Part shown: piece by piece, positions 42,267 through 51,215 of the stretch
How positions within the stretch are numbered: the stretch's first letter is position 1
Layout of the letters: each line of letters starts with the position of its first letter
Origin: Peribacillus simplex
GTDB taxonomy: Bacteria > Bacillota > Bacilli > Bacillales > DSM-1321
Length of the DNA: 64,000 nucleotides
Reading direction: 5' to 3'
Assembly: GCF_001542915.1 (NCBI RefSeq)
Contig: NZ_LNNH01000017.1
Coordinates: 53,547-117,546, forward strand
Made by a program: the position numbers and the translations under genes
Notes under the pieces: model-generated
Databases searched by the model: none
Told to the model about the DNA's origin: nothing
The model's input: only the letters and a program-made list of their open reading frames with translations

Positions 42267-43020
42267 CACTTTTCACCTTATACAGAAACCCGGCCGTGAT
42301 GATCGCTAAAAACAGGATGGTCGATCTAAAGAAAATCAACCCGAAAGCTTCCAAGGTCACTTCGTTAAAAGGCTGGATGATCATGGCCAATGAATAATTC
42401 AGTCCTAAAATTTGTGAAAACCAAATAACAAAGCTTAACGGATATGTATACTTCATATCCGGGAAACACCAGCTAAGGACAGTCGCCATCCCTGCGCATA
42501 AGCTCGTGTAAAACCCAAAAATGATGATATAAACCACATTGGCGACAGCAGGCATTTGGTTGGCGAGTGTATATATAGGATTTTCCGGAAATAAATCCGG
42601 GGTCAACCCAGTGTCAAATTCACCATTCCTGAATACCAAATAGACAATGAACATATTTAACAGCAAGCAACCAACCATCACTAAAAAGGAAAATGACATA
42701 TTTCCCAATAACATCGTTTTATAATAAGCATATCGCCCTTTTTTGGTCGCTACGATATAATGGTAGCCTGTTTTATAGTCTTGAATATAGCTGTCGGCGC
42801 ACATGATTAATAGAAAAATGGGCAAAAACCAGATTAGTAGTATTTGCATCATATGACCTAATGAACTTGCCGCTAAAAAAGTGGCTAGATGGGGCATGAT
42901 CCATGATTCTGAAACATTGCCGATCAAGATAAAGATATCAATCATGACAATCGCCATTATACATAACACGATGAACTTTGTTTTTTTATTATGTGTTAAT
43001 CGATAATAATAACTATTCAT
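42256..43020 (-). CDS. ABC permease-like membrane protein 1
   Basis: A 254-residue protein with about six membrane segments. The cytoplasmic loop has SYIQDYKTGYHYIVATKKGR (about 92-111), a motif shared with ABC-2 type permeases of lantibiotic immunity and export systems (a stretch between helices two and three linking to the ATPase). The ATG follows AAAGGGAGACTAA. It is the first of three permeases and lies 70 bp after the small secreted DUF2712-like gene. Confidence 0.7.
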   Translation of the reverse strand: MNSYYYRLTHNKKTKFIVLCIMAIVMIDIFILIGNVSESWIMPHLATFLAASSLGHMMQILLIWFLPIFLLIMCADSYIQDYKTGYHYIVATKKGRYAYYKTMLLGNMSFSFLVMVGCLLLNMFIVYLVFRNGEFDTGLTPDLFPENPIYTLANQMPAVANVVYIIIFGFYTSLCAGMATVLSWCFPDMKYTYPLSFVIWFSQILGLNYSLAMIIQPFNEVTLEAFGLIFFRSTILFLAIITAGFLYKVKSDEI

Positions 43021-43090
43021 TTAGTCTCCCTTTATAAGGCCACCTTGAATCAACGATCATCCAAGGTAGCATCACCATATTCATCATTTT

Positions 43091-43576
43091 TTATTTATTA
43101 TATTCTGTGGTGTATGTTTCTTTATACTGTCCAGGTAATATCCTCCCTGTCTCTTCATCCCAATATCCGTTTACGGAATAGGTGCTAGAACTCACATTAT
43201 TATTCTCAGCCGTTAACCTAACATTAGCCGCATTCGCACCTGCATTGCCTTTAACATAATGATTTCGCCCACTATTTAAACCGCCGCTACCAGCTGTAAC
43301 TTTAACTGAAGGAGATACGTTCGTGCCGTTGCTTTTTTCGAGCCAATACGTCGTTACCGTATTAGTTCCTTCTGTTGATTTATACATTCTCACTTTCCAT
43401 GTATTCCGTTCTGTAGTCGTTTGACGATACTCTGTGCCTGTGTACGAATTTTTTTGATCCTTCTGAATTGTAAATGAATACTTGTTATTCTCATTTCCAG
43501 CCTCAACTGATAGTGTTCCTAACCCAATCGAGCAAGCTAAAATGGTCCCTAATGCTATTACTCTTATTTTTTTCAT
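43091..43576 (-). CDS. Small secreted DUF2712-like protein heading the ABC operon
   Basis: A 161-residue exported protein. The signal peptide covers about residues 1-26 (MKKIRVIALGTILACSIG, cleavage after VEA). The mature part of about 135 residues is polar, Asn/Thr-rich and without cysteine. It has YRQTTTERNTWKV, TYWLEKSNGTNVS, LTAENNNVSSSTYSVNGY and ending WDEETG near 145. I recall this pattern as DUF2712, a Bacillaceae family with no known role, often beside DUF2705-type ABC genes. The ATG has CAGGAGGATATAAC upstream. A conserved-box promoter 130 bp upstream is shared with the beta-helix unit. A bacteriocin-like or signalling role is only a hypothesis. Confidence 0.72.
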   Translation of the reverse strand: MKKIRVIALGTILACSIGLGTLSVEAGNENNKYSFTIQKDQKNSYTGTEYRQTTTERNTWKVRMYKSTEGTNTVTTYWLEKSNGTNVSPSVKVTAGSGGLNSGRNHYVKGNAGANAANVRLTAENNNVSSSTYSVNGYWDEETGRILPGQYKETYTTEYNK

Positions 43577-43703
43577 GTTATATCCTCCTGATATGAAATA
43601 AGTGCATTTTCTTGGCGCTGGCCATTGTAGTCACTTCAAAAATTTTTTGATGTTTTTTTCATCCCTGTTCTTTCGCTCATCTCCTTTGATCCAGTAAAGA
43701 TTC

Positions 43704-43760
43704 ATAATACTGGAAAAGAGAGTATATGAAGTTCCAATATTAAAACGGGAAATACCATAT
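43704..43760 (-). promoter_or_regulatory. Conserved 33-bp box plus -10 element, copy 2
   Basis: Box at 43728-43760; -10-like TATTAT on the minus strand at 43704-43709, 18 bp away as in copy 1. The -35 position reads ACTTCA, a weak match. Transcription would start near 43697 and cross a tiny ORF (MSERTG start, 14 codons) before the DUF2712-like gene. Confidence 0.6.
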
Positions 43761-43827
43761 TTGAAATTTCACTCCAAGCTCATAGCATCGCTGATGGAGC
43801 GGAGCCTCCCTTTTTTCCCACAACAAA

Positions 43828-43859
43828 AAGGCCGTTTAACATATTCGTTAAACGGCCTT
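43828..43859 (-). terminator. Terminator of the subtilisin-like protease gene
   Basis: AAGGCCGTTTAA and TTAAACGGCCTT form a 12-bp stem. On the minus strand five T residues follow. Confidence 0.85.
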
Positions 43860-43868
43860 CGCGCATTG

Positions 43869-46800
43869 CTATTTGGATTTTTTCACGGTTACTTTTGTTG
43901 CTTTTCCTGTATTGCCTGCTTTATCTTTTGCTGAGACATATAACACGGACCCTGCTTTTTGCTTGCTGATTTTGACGGAGTAGTTCCCCTTCTTATCAGC
44001 GGTTGCCGTTCCGATGTTTTTATTGTTTTGCTTTACGGTAACTTTTGAACCCGCTTCCGCTTTACCTGTTACTTTTGTTGCTTTGTCATTCACTTCATTC
44101 ACTTTCGGTGCGGATGGTGCGGTTTTATCTTTCACTGTTACCTTTGTTGCTTTTCCTGTATTGCCCGCTTTGTCTTTTGCTGAGACATATAACACGGATC
44201 CTGCTTTTTTCTTGCTGATTTTGACGGAGTAGTTCCCCTTCTTATCAACGGTTGCCGTTCCGATGCTTTTATTGTTGTACTTCACGGTAACGGTTGAGCT
44301 CACTTCCGCTTTACCTGTTACTTTGGTGGCGCTGTCGCTTACTTCATTCACTTTCGGTGCATCCGGGGCGGTTTTATCGAGAACCGTCACGGCTGCTGCC
44401 TTGCTTTCGCGTTTTGCTAGATCAGTTGCTGTGACCGACAGTTTGGAGCCGGCCTTTTGTTTGCTGATTTTGACTTTGAAATTTCCTTTGCTGTCCGTGT
44501 TTGCTGAGCCGATCACTTTTTTCGCACTGTTTTTGACCGTGACTTTCACCTCGGCTTGCGATTGACCCGTTACATACACGTCTTTGTCGCTGACAGGCTT
44601 AACGGTTGGCTTAGCAGGGGTTGCACCCTTGTTCACGAATACTTTGATTGAAGAAGTTGCCAGTTTGGCAGAATCAGAGATATGCACAGTCAGCATCTGC
44701 TCCGCTTTTTGGACCGGAATCTTGATAGTGAACGTTCCGTTAGCAGCCGCCGTTGCTTTACCTAGTGATTTACTTCCGCTTTTCACTTCGATCGCCGAAC
44801 CTTTTTTAGCCGTTCCAGTCAGGGTTGTTTTATTATCGAATACAGAGTTGACCTTTGCTTGTAAATCCACAGCACTTAGTGCACTGAAAGCATTCAATCT
44901 TCCGTATCCTGATACTAAATCTTTACCGACAGGCAGTTCCTCTTGAGGAATGATGATTTCTCCATCTTCATCTTCATATTCCTCAGTAGGGTAAGCATTA
45001 TCTTCTTCTTCGAATTTCACATATTCGGAGGTATCATGAAGGATTTGCCTTACTTCATTCACCTTCAATCCAGGGTTTGCGGATAATAACAGCGCTGTAG
45101 CTGCCGCAACATGCGGAGCTGCCATCGACGTACCATCCATATACGTAACGTTTCCATTAGGGACAAGGCTTGGGATGGCTGTCCCAGGGGCGACCATGTC
45201 CAATTGGAATCCATAATTGGAATAATCGGATACTAAGTCAAGAGCATTGGTTGCACCGACGGAAATCGCATATTTGGATGATGCCGGATAAGATAGAGCT
45301 TCCACCCCATCATTACCGCTTGCCACGATAACCATTACATTCTTCGCAGCTGCTTCCTTCAAGGCATATTCGATCGTCCTGCTGTATTCTCCGCCCAAAC
45401 TTAAGTTTATTACCTTGGCACCGTGATCGACGGCATATTTAATGCCCAGTGCAATTTTCTCGTTATCTCCATAGCCTGAAGAATCAAGCACCTTTACAGG
45501 CATGATTTTCGCTAATGGATTGATTCCTTGCATCGAATATCCGTTATCCGCTTTGGCAGCGATGATGCCGGATACATGTGTTCCATGGCCATTGTCATCG
45601 ATGGCATTGCCTTTTTTATCGATGAAATTCTTGCCTAAGTCCATGCGGACACGATCTTGCAAATCAGCCAGTGAATCATCGACACCCGTGTCGACGACCG
45701 CCACCAATGTTTCCTTTAAATTACGTTTTTTAATCAAGGCTTGCAGTTTTTCGTTATCGATGTCCGCGCCCTTGATGCCTTCTTCTCCACCAGGATTATT
45801 CAACGACCATTGATACGGTGACTGAATATCGGCTGAAAGAGCTTTATACGTTTTGACCGGCTCAATATATTCCACTTCTGAAAGGTTTTCGATCGATGAT
45901 AGAGCTGATGCGCTCATCTTGGCTTGGCTCTTTAACTCCACGACGTACATATCATCATACATTGGCTCTTGCTTCTCGGGAGTCGACAGTTTTCCATATC
46001 CTTTTCCGCTTACCTTGGATTGGAAGGAGCTTAATGACTTCCCAGGTTTAAGTTTGACGATGTATTTGTTTTTTGTATTTTTTGAAGCTGGCAGCTCGAT
46101 TCCCGCTTTACTTGCGATATCGACTACCTTTACCCCTGCAAGATCCTCAAGATCGATTTTCTTTGCCAGGCTTTCCATATCCTTTTTCAATCCAGCCGGT
46201 GCGGCATCCGCAGCCATAGTGTACAATTCTTTAATTGCTTCTTGCTGTTTGCCTTTTTCAATGACTGCGGTGCTGCTTGCTCCGTTTTCATTTAGATCAT
46301 CAATCAGCGGCTTAATCTCGACTAAATATTTATACGCGGCATCCCTCGCTTTTTTATTGCTAGCCAGATGATAGGCAAGGAATGGCGAAGCCTTATAGTA
46401 TAAAGAAGAAAGGCTGCGTCCCTCAGACGACGTCGTGAGAACTTCATCTCTAAACACACGGAGTGATTTCAACAATGATTCACCCGTTTTCTTGTCGTAC
46501 GCACTCACTTCGACCGGACATTCTTCAAGTCCCATCTCCTCTTCCCCAGCGGATGGCGGCAAGGTTACCGAATGGGCATTGATGGAATATCCCGCTTCAT
46601 TTTTGGCATCCGGGATTGGATTTCCTTCATCATCCGTTTCGCCTAAATATTCAACTTTCACATAATACGTTCCTTCCCAGGCATATGGGAAATCAATGAC
46701 GGCTTTTTCATCCGGATAAGAAGAAAACCAATAGTTGCTCTCATCCTTTTCGGCTTTTTCCTTACTTGAATAGACGGATATATTCAAAATTTTATCCGAA

Positions 46801-47036
46801 TCGACCTCAAACTCAATATGGGAAAACTTTTGTATTTCTTCTGCTGTCGGGTTGATTTGGTACCAGTGAACATCCGGTTCATTGAACTTCCCGTCCAATG
46901 TATCCCCATTTTTAATCGTTTTGACATTTTCAATTGATGTAGTTACAGCTTGTGAATTTTGCGGAATCATCAAACTGAAAATCAAGGCAAAAATAAGTAC
47001 AAACGCTGTCAATCTACTAACATGGTTAAGTTTCAC
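43869..47036 (-). CDS. Secreted S8 (subtilisin-like) protease with PPC and four Ig-like repeats
   Basis: A 1055-residue exported serine protease. The signal peptide spans about 1-30, a PPC-like beta domain about 35-155 and an I9-type propeptide about 325-400. The catalytic domain is about 410-720 with Asp in VVDTGVDDS, His in GHGTHVSG and Ser in GTSMAAPHV, all intact. Four Big-type immunoglobulin repeats follow, each about 80-83 residues, the last two nearly identical (KVTGKAEAGSKVTV, SVKISKQKAGSVLYVSAKD). An acidic insert EEEDNAYPTEEYEDED lies inside the domain. The start is GTG after TGGAGGTAAAAGC. There is no sortase motif, so it is probably released or loosely wall-bound. Confidence 0.9.
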   Translation of the reverse strand: MKLNHVSRLTAFVLIFALIFSLMIPQNSQAVTTSIENVKTIKNGDTLDGKFNEPDVHWYQINPTAEEIQKFSHIEFEVDSDKILNISVYSSKEKAEKDESNYWFSSYPDEKAVIDFPYAWEGTYYVKVEYLGETDDEGNPIPDAKNEAGYSINAHSVTLPPSAGEEEMGLEECPVEVSAYDKKTGESLLKSLRVFRDEVLTTSSEGRSLSSLYYKASPFLAYHLASNKKARDAAYKYLVEIKPLIDDLNENGASSTAVIEKGKQQEAIKELYTMAADAAPAGLKKDMESLAKKIDLEDLAGVKVVDIASKAGIELPASKNTKNKYIVKLKPGKSLSSFQSKVSGKGYGKLSTPEKQEPMYDDMYVVELKSQAKMSASALSSIENLSEVEYIEPVKTYKALSADIQSPYQWSLNNPGGEEGIKGADIDNEKLQALIKKRNLKETLVAVVDTGVDDSLADLQDRVRMDLGKNFIDKKGNAIDDNGHGTHVSGIIAAKADNGYSMQGINPLAKIMPVKVLDSSGYGDNEKIALGIKYAVDHGAKVINLSLGGEYSRTIEYALKEAAAKNVMVIVASGNDGVEALSYPASSKYAISVGATNALDLVSDYSNYGFQLDMVAPGTAIPSLVPNGNVTYMDGTSMAAPHVAAATALLLSANPGLKVNEVRQILHDTSEYVKFEEEDNAYPTEEYEDEDGEIIIPQEELPVGKDLVSGYGRLNAFSALSAVDLQAKVNSVFDNKTTLTGTAKKGSAIEVKSGSKSLGKATAAANGTFTIKIPVQKAEQMLTVHISDSAKLATSSIKVFVNKGATPAKPTVKPVSDKDVYVTGQSQAEVKVTVKNSAKKVIGSANTDSKGNFKVKISKQKAGSKLSVTATDLAKRESKAAAVTVLDKTAPDAPKVNEVSDSATKVTGKAEVSSTVTVKYNNKSIGTATVDKKGNYSVKISKKKAGSVLYVSAKDKAGNTGKATKVTVKDKTAPSAPKVNEVNDKATKVTGKAEAGSKVTVKQNNKNIGTATADKKGNYSVKISKQKAGSVLYVSAKDKAGNTGKATKVTVKKSK

Positions 47037-47276
47037 GCTTTTACCTCCAATATTTGGTTAAAAAAATATAGTACTATACCAAATTATCACACTATAAGAT
47101 TTTATCAACCAATTTTTTCCCTTTTCCATGTGAAATGTTGATATATGTGAACGGCGAACCGAAAAATGATTCCCATGTACCAAGTTAGCGACATAATTGG
47201 AAAATTACGGACAACCACTGATGATTTCATCTAAAACCGGGCTGTTCCAAACAAGACTTAAGTCCTGTTTGGGCCA
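47037..47276. other. Intergenic region between the protease gene and leuS
   Basis: About 240 bp, AT-rich near the protease start. It includes a near-perfect 26-bp dyad at 47247-47272 (left arm CCAAACAAGACTT, right arm AAGTCCTGTTTGG, one mismatch) with no obvious partner gene. I found no confident promoter for the protease. Confidence 0.4.
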
Positions 47277-47318
47277 CAAAAAAACTGCCCCGGCACGAAA
47301 CTCGCGCGGAGCAGTTTT
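47277..47318 (-). terminator. Terminator of leuS
   Basis: AAAACTGC (47281-47288) and GCAGTTTT (47311-47318) bracket a GC-rich interior. On the minus strand seven T residues follow. Confidence 0.75.
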
Positions 47319-47331
47319 CCTTCGATTGCTT

Positions 47332-49746
47332 TTAATTAGCGACGATATTCACTAATTTGCCAGGCACGGCAATGACTTTGCGAATCGTTTTCCCGTCGAT
47401 TTGTTCTTTGATGGAGTCATCGCCCATCGCGATTTCTTCCAGTTTTTCTTTCGTGGTGTCAGTTGGCACCATCAGTTTCGTTTTGACTTTTCCGTTGATT
47501 TGGATGACGATTTCGACTTCGTTATCCACTAGCTTCGCTTCATCGAAGGCCGGCCATGTTCCGTATGTGATGCTTTCGGAGTGACCCAGTTTGGACCAAA
47601 GCTCTTCGGCAATATGCGGTGCAACCGGTGCAAGCAGTTTGACGAAGCCCTCGACATATACTTTAGGAAGCGAATCCGCTTTATACGCGTCATTGATGAA
47701 TACCATCAATTGTGAAATTGCCGTATTGAATTTCAATTCTTCATAGTTCTCGGTCACTTTTTTAACCGTTTGATGATAGACCTTCTCAAGCTTGCCCGTG
47801 TCATCCGTTTCGGTCAGCTTATCCGTTAATGTTCCATCCTCGTTGACCAATAAACGCCAGATACGGTCGAGGAACCTGCGCGAACCATCCAGCCCGTTTG
47901 TCGACCAGGCAATCGATGCATCCAATGGTCCCATGAACATTTCATACATGCGAAGTGTATCGGCACCATGGCTTTCAACGATATCATCCGGGTTCACGAC
48001 ATTTCCTTTTGATTTACTCATTTTTTCATTATTCTCGCCAAGGATCATTCCTTGGTTAAATAGGTTTTGGAATGGCTCCTTCGTTGGCACGACGCCGATA
48101 TCATACAAGAATTTATGCCAGAAACGCGCGTACAGCAAGTGAAGCACCGCATGCTCGGCACCGCCAATATAAATGTCGACCGGCATCCACTCTTTCAATT
48201 TTTCGGGATCTGCCAACGCTTCCGTGTTATCCGGGTCGATATAACGAAGGAAGTACCAGCTGCTGCCTGCCCATTGCGGCATCGTGTTCGTCTCGCGGCG
48301 CCCTTTCCGTCCGTTTTCATCGGTTACGTTCACCCATTCCGCAATGTTCGCAAGTGGAGATTCCCCTGTCCCTGAAGGCTTGATGTCTGTCGTTTTCGGT
48401 AAAATCAACGGAAGTTCCTCTTCCTTCAGTGCAGACATCGTCCCATCTTCCCAATGGATGATCGGGATCGGTTCACCCCAGTAACGCTGACGGCTGAATA
48501 ACCAGTCGCGAAGACGGTAGGTAATTTTCTTCGTACCGATTTCTTTTTCTTCCAGCCATTTGATCATGGCTGAAATGCCTTCTTCTTTATCCAACCCATC
48601 AAGGAATTCCGAATTCACATGAAGGCCATCGCCTGTATACGCTTCACTCGTGACATCCCCGCCAGCGACGACTTCCTTGATCGGCAAGTCGAACTTGACA
48701 GCAAATTCATAATCACGTTCATCATGCGCAGGAACGGCCATGATCGCACCCGTTCCGTAGCTGATCAGCACATAATCGGCAATCCAGATCGGCATTTTTT
48801 CGCCGTTTACCGGGTTCATCGCATAAGCCCCCGTGAAAACGCCTGATTTATCTTTTGCCAAGTCGGTTCTTTCCAAATCGCTTTTATGCTTCACTTCATC
48901 CAAATAAGCCTCAACTGCATCTCTTTGTTCAGCTGTCGTAATTTTATCGACAAAGTGATGTTCCGGGGCCAATACGGCATAAGTTGCCCCGAATAACGTA
49001 TCAGGACGGGTCGTGAACACCGTGAAGGTATCATCAAAGCCGTCGATATGGAAAGTAACTTCCGCTCCCTCGGAACGCCCAATCCAGTTACGCTGCATAT
49101 CCTTGATGTTTTCCGGCCAATCCACATCATTCAAATCGTCGATCAAGCGGTCTGCATAAGCCGTGATGCGAAGCATCCATTGCTTCATCGGACGGCGCTC
49201 GACCGGATGGCCTCCCCGCTCACTTTTCCCATCGATGACTTCTTCGTTCGCCAAGACCGTGCCAAGTGCTGGACACCAGTTAACGGCCACTTCATCAATA
49301 TAAGCCAAGCCTTTTTCATATAACTTCAAGAAAATCCATTGCGTCCATTTGTAATAGTCAGGATCCGTCGTATTGATTTCACGATCCCAGTCATAAGAAA
49401 AACCAAGTGCCTTGATTTGGCGACGGAACGTGTTGATGTTGTGCTCCGTGAATTCAGCTGGGTCATTTCCCGTATCGATTGCATATTGCTCTGCCGGAAG
49501 TCCAAAGGCATCCCAGCCGATCGGATGCAGGACATTATATCCTTGGGCCCGCTTCATCCTGGCTAAAATATCGCTTGCCGTGTAACCTTCCGGGTGTCCT
49601 ACATGAAGACCTGCCCCTGAAGGATATGGGAACATATCAAGGGCGTAGAATTTGCGTTTACCGCTTTCTTCGCCCGTCTTGAATGTCTTGTTGCCCTCCC
49701 AGTAATGCTGCCATTTCGTTTCTATGCTTCTATGGTCAAAACTCAT
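47332..49746 (-). CDS. leuS: Leucyl-tRNA synthetase
   Basis: An 804-residue class I aminoacyl-tRNA synthetase charging tRNA-Leu. The HIGH motif is LHVGHPEGY (about residues 47-55) and the KMSKS motif is KMSKSKGNV (about 577). The connective-peptide editing domain lies at about 220-415 ([13 protein letters not shown] is its hallmark threonine-rich motif). Length and order are normal for Bacillus LeuS. The ATG follows AAGGAGGAAATCAA. It is controlled by the upstream T-box leader and ends with its own terminator. Confidence 0.96.
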   Translation of the reverse strand: MSFDHRSIETKWQHYWEGNKTFKTGEESGKRKFYALDMFPYPSGAGLHVGHPEGYTASDILARMKRAQGYNVLHPIGWDAFGLPAEQYAIDTGNDPAEFTEHNINTFRRQIKALGFSYDWDREINTTDPDYYKWTQWIFLKLYEKGLAYIDEVAVNWCPALGTVLANEEVIDGKSERGGHPVERRPMKQWMLRITAYADRLIDDLNDVDWPENIKDMQRNWIGRSEGAEVTFHIDGFDDTFTVFTTRPDTLFGATYAVLAPEHHFVDKITTAEQRDAVEAYLDEVKHKSDLERTDLAKDKSGVFTGAYAMNPVNGEKMPIWIADYVLISYGTGAIMAVPAHDERDYEFAVKFDLPIKEVVAGGDVTSEAYTGDGLHVNSEFLDGLDKEEGISAMIKWLEEKEIGTKKITYRLRDWLFSRQRYWGEPIPIIHWEDGTMSALKEEELPLILPKTTDIKPSGTGESPLANIAEWVNVTDENGRKGRRETNTMPQWAGSSWYFLRYIDPDNTEALADPEKLKEWMPVDIYIGGAEHAVLHLLYARFWHKFLYDIGVVPTKEPFQNLFNQGMILGENNEKMSKSKGNVVNPDDIVESHGADTLRMYEMFMGPLDASIAWSTNGLDGSRRFLDRIWRLLVNEDGTLTDKLTETDDTGKLEKVYHQTVKKVTENYEELKFNTAISQLMVFINDAYKADSLPKVYVEGFVKLLAPVAPHIAEELWSKLGHSESITYGTWPAFDEAKLVDNEVEIVIQINGKVKTKLMVPTDTTKEKLEEIAMGDDSIKEQIDGKTIRKVIAVPGKLVNIVAN

Positions 49747-49784
49747 TTGATTTCCTCCTTATTCCGTATAAAAAACAATAAAAA

Positions 49785-50044
49785 ACCCCTCATCCCAAAA
49801 TAGGGACGAGAGGATTATGTATATCTTCCCGCGGTACCACCCACATTGGCGATAGCTAAAATCCGCCCAGCTTAAACATCCGTAACGTGGATTGGTTCGT
49901 CAGGCATTACTTTTCACCTTCACACCTGAAACTCCAAGGCGAGTTCACAATCATCCCAGGTTGACTTGCACCACCCGTCAACTCTCTTTGCTGGAATAAA
50001 ATCGCTACTGTTCCTCATCATAGTCTTTATGAGAATATTGGATT
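49785..50044 (-). promoter_or_regulatory. T-box leader of leuS (Leu specifier CTC)
   Basis: The T-box consensus TGGTACCGCGG is on the minus strand at 49829-49839 within GGGTGGTACCGCGGGAAG. A likely specifier codon CTC (Leu) sits at 49941-49943 in GAACTCGCC. The terminator is CCTCTCGTCCC / GGGATGAGGGG followed by TTTTTT (49785-49813). Uncharged tRNA-Leu should pair at both sites and switch on leuS. Confidence 0.92.
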
Positions 50045-50051
50045 TTATTTC

Positions 50052-50080
50052 ATTCTAGTCAATTTCACCGATAATTGCAA
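50052..50080 (-). promoter_or_regulatory. Sigma-A promoter of the leuS T-box transcript
   Basis: TTGCAA (50075-50080) and TAGAAT (50052-50057) on the minus strand are 17 bp apart, immediately upstream of the leader. Confidence 0.75.
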
Positions 50081-50149
50081 TAGCCGTACCTAAACATTAT
50101 CGACAGGTTTTTCATTATATATGCGAATTCCGAAAAAATCGTGCAAAAA

Positions 50150-50173
50150 GGGAGCCATGAAATCATGGCCCCC
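50150..50173 (-). terminator. Terminator of ytzC
   Basis: GGGAGCCATGA / TCATGGCCCCC-type stem (one bulge) right after ytzC. TTTTT follows on the minus strand. Confidence 0.75.
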
Positions 50174-50178
50174 TGTTC

Positions 50179-50442
50179 TTAATGTCGAAGTACGATCATT
50201 TCATTTTTCAATTCGTTCAACTGCTGCTTCATCCGCGAAAGCATTTCCCGTTGCTGGTCATTCGAACTGGCATACAAGCGTTCCATATCCGTCAAAGCCT
50301 CTTCGATATACCTTTGCGAATTTTGAAATTGTTCATCATCATAATGCTCTTGCCGTGAAGCCTCGTTAAACTCATACTCTGCAAAATGGAGAGCTCCTTC
50401 ACATTGCTCTAAAAAATGATCGACGGATTGTCTGGTTGCCAT
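50179..50442 (-). CDS. ytzC: YtzC family small protein (DUF2524)
   Basis: An 87-residue all-helical, probably coiled-coil cytoplasmic protein beginning MATRQSVDHFLEQCE. NSQRYIEEALTDMERLY and SRMKQQLNELKNEMIV follow. It matches the recalled B. subtilis YtzC sequence and neighbourhood beside the leuS-ytqA block. Function unknown. The frame extends upstream to 50505, but the ATG at 50440-50442 after AAGGAGAGGGTTTGAA is the start. It has its own terminator. Confidence 0.82.
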   Translation of the reverse strand: MATRQSVDHFLEQCEGALHFAEYEFNEASRQEHYDDEQFQNSQRYIEEALTDMERLYASSNDQQREMLSRMKQQLNELKNEMIVLRH

Positions 50443-50538
50443 TTCAAACCCTCTCCTTCGCGTATCATTTGGATGATTTGTAATCATCTTGCTTAGTTTG
50501 AACAAAACACGAGAGGATTATCAGCGTTATTTATCAAA

Positions 50539-51045
50539 TCATCCTTTATCCCAAAACTTCTCACCTTGATCCGATATGAAGCGCTCGATCCATTCGGCAA
50601 AGCCCATTTGAAGTTTCTCGCCTTCTTCAAAATCATCGAGATGGCCCTTCACCATTATATAATCCGTATTCCCCTCGGCTACGGCTCTCCCGTCAATGAC
50701 GATATTATCTTGATAGATGCAGGCTACCTTAAAGCAGCCTTCAAAGGGGAGTTCATATGTGTAATTCATGATATCATCAAGGCTGTATATATCATTTTCC
50801 CCGCCTGATTCCCGTGTTTCGAATAATTTGCAGCCATTCGTTATTTTCAAAAACTCTTTATAATCTTCGGGCAGATGCAATCCGGTTTTCTTTTCAAAGG
50901 AATGAATTTCCTCATCCGAAGCAGGTGAATTGAAGGTACAAGAGGCTTGGTATATAAACCCATCTTCCTTTGCTTCGAATACCTGATTATTTTCGGCTAA
51001 TCGCTTTTTCATATGATTAATCGCTTCTTCAACTTGACCGGTCAT
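50539..51045 (-). CDS. SMI1/KNR4 (SUKH) family protein
   Basis: A 168-residue SUKH-domain protein. Its core opens with SPASDEEIHSFEKKTGLHLP (about 42-61) and EDYKEFLKITNG. It continues with YSLDDIMNY, IDGRAVAEGNTDYIMVK and ends in EGEKLQMGFAEWIERFIS. SUKH proteins often are immunity partners of polymorphic toxins, though many stand-alone copies in Bacillus have unknown roles. No toxin gene lies next to it. The ATG at 51043-51045, nine bases after GGGAG, is preferred over the ATG two codons earlier. It is inserted between ytzC and ytqA relative to the recalled B. subtilis order. Confidence 0.8.
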   Translation of the reverse strand: MTGQVEEAINHMKKRLAENNQVFEAKEDGFIYQASCTFNSPASDEEIHSFEKKTGLHLPEDYKEFLKITNGCKLFETRESGGENDIYSLDDIMNYTYELPFEGCFKVACIYQDNIVIDGRAVAEGNTDYIMVKGHLDDFEEGEKLQMGFAEWIERFISDQGEKFWDKG

Positions 51046-51215
51046 GTCCATCAGCTCCCGATTGGATATAGTCTTTCACTTGATTATGTCGAATTAGCAG
51101 CCATAAATTCAGCCCTCAAGTATACATTATACGCTTATTTTTCAAAAAAAGACCTAGCTGCCGGAATGTTGTATAATATATGGTGCGCTTCATTTATACC
51201 AAGGAGGTTGCTGAT

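Noticed and set aside
45853-46371. 172-codon ORF antisense to the protease gene
   Set aside because: It lies wholly opposite an intact protease reading frame with catalytic triad, and has no binding site. It is a codon-bias shadow.
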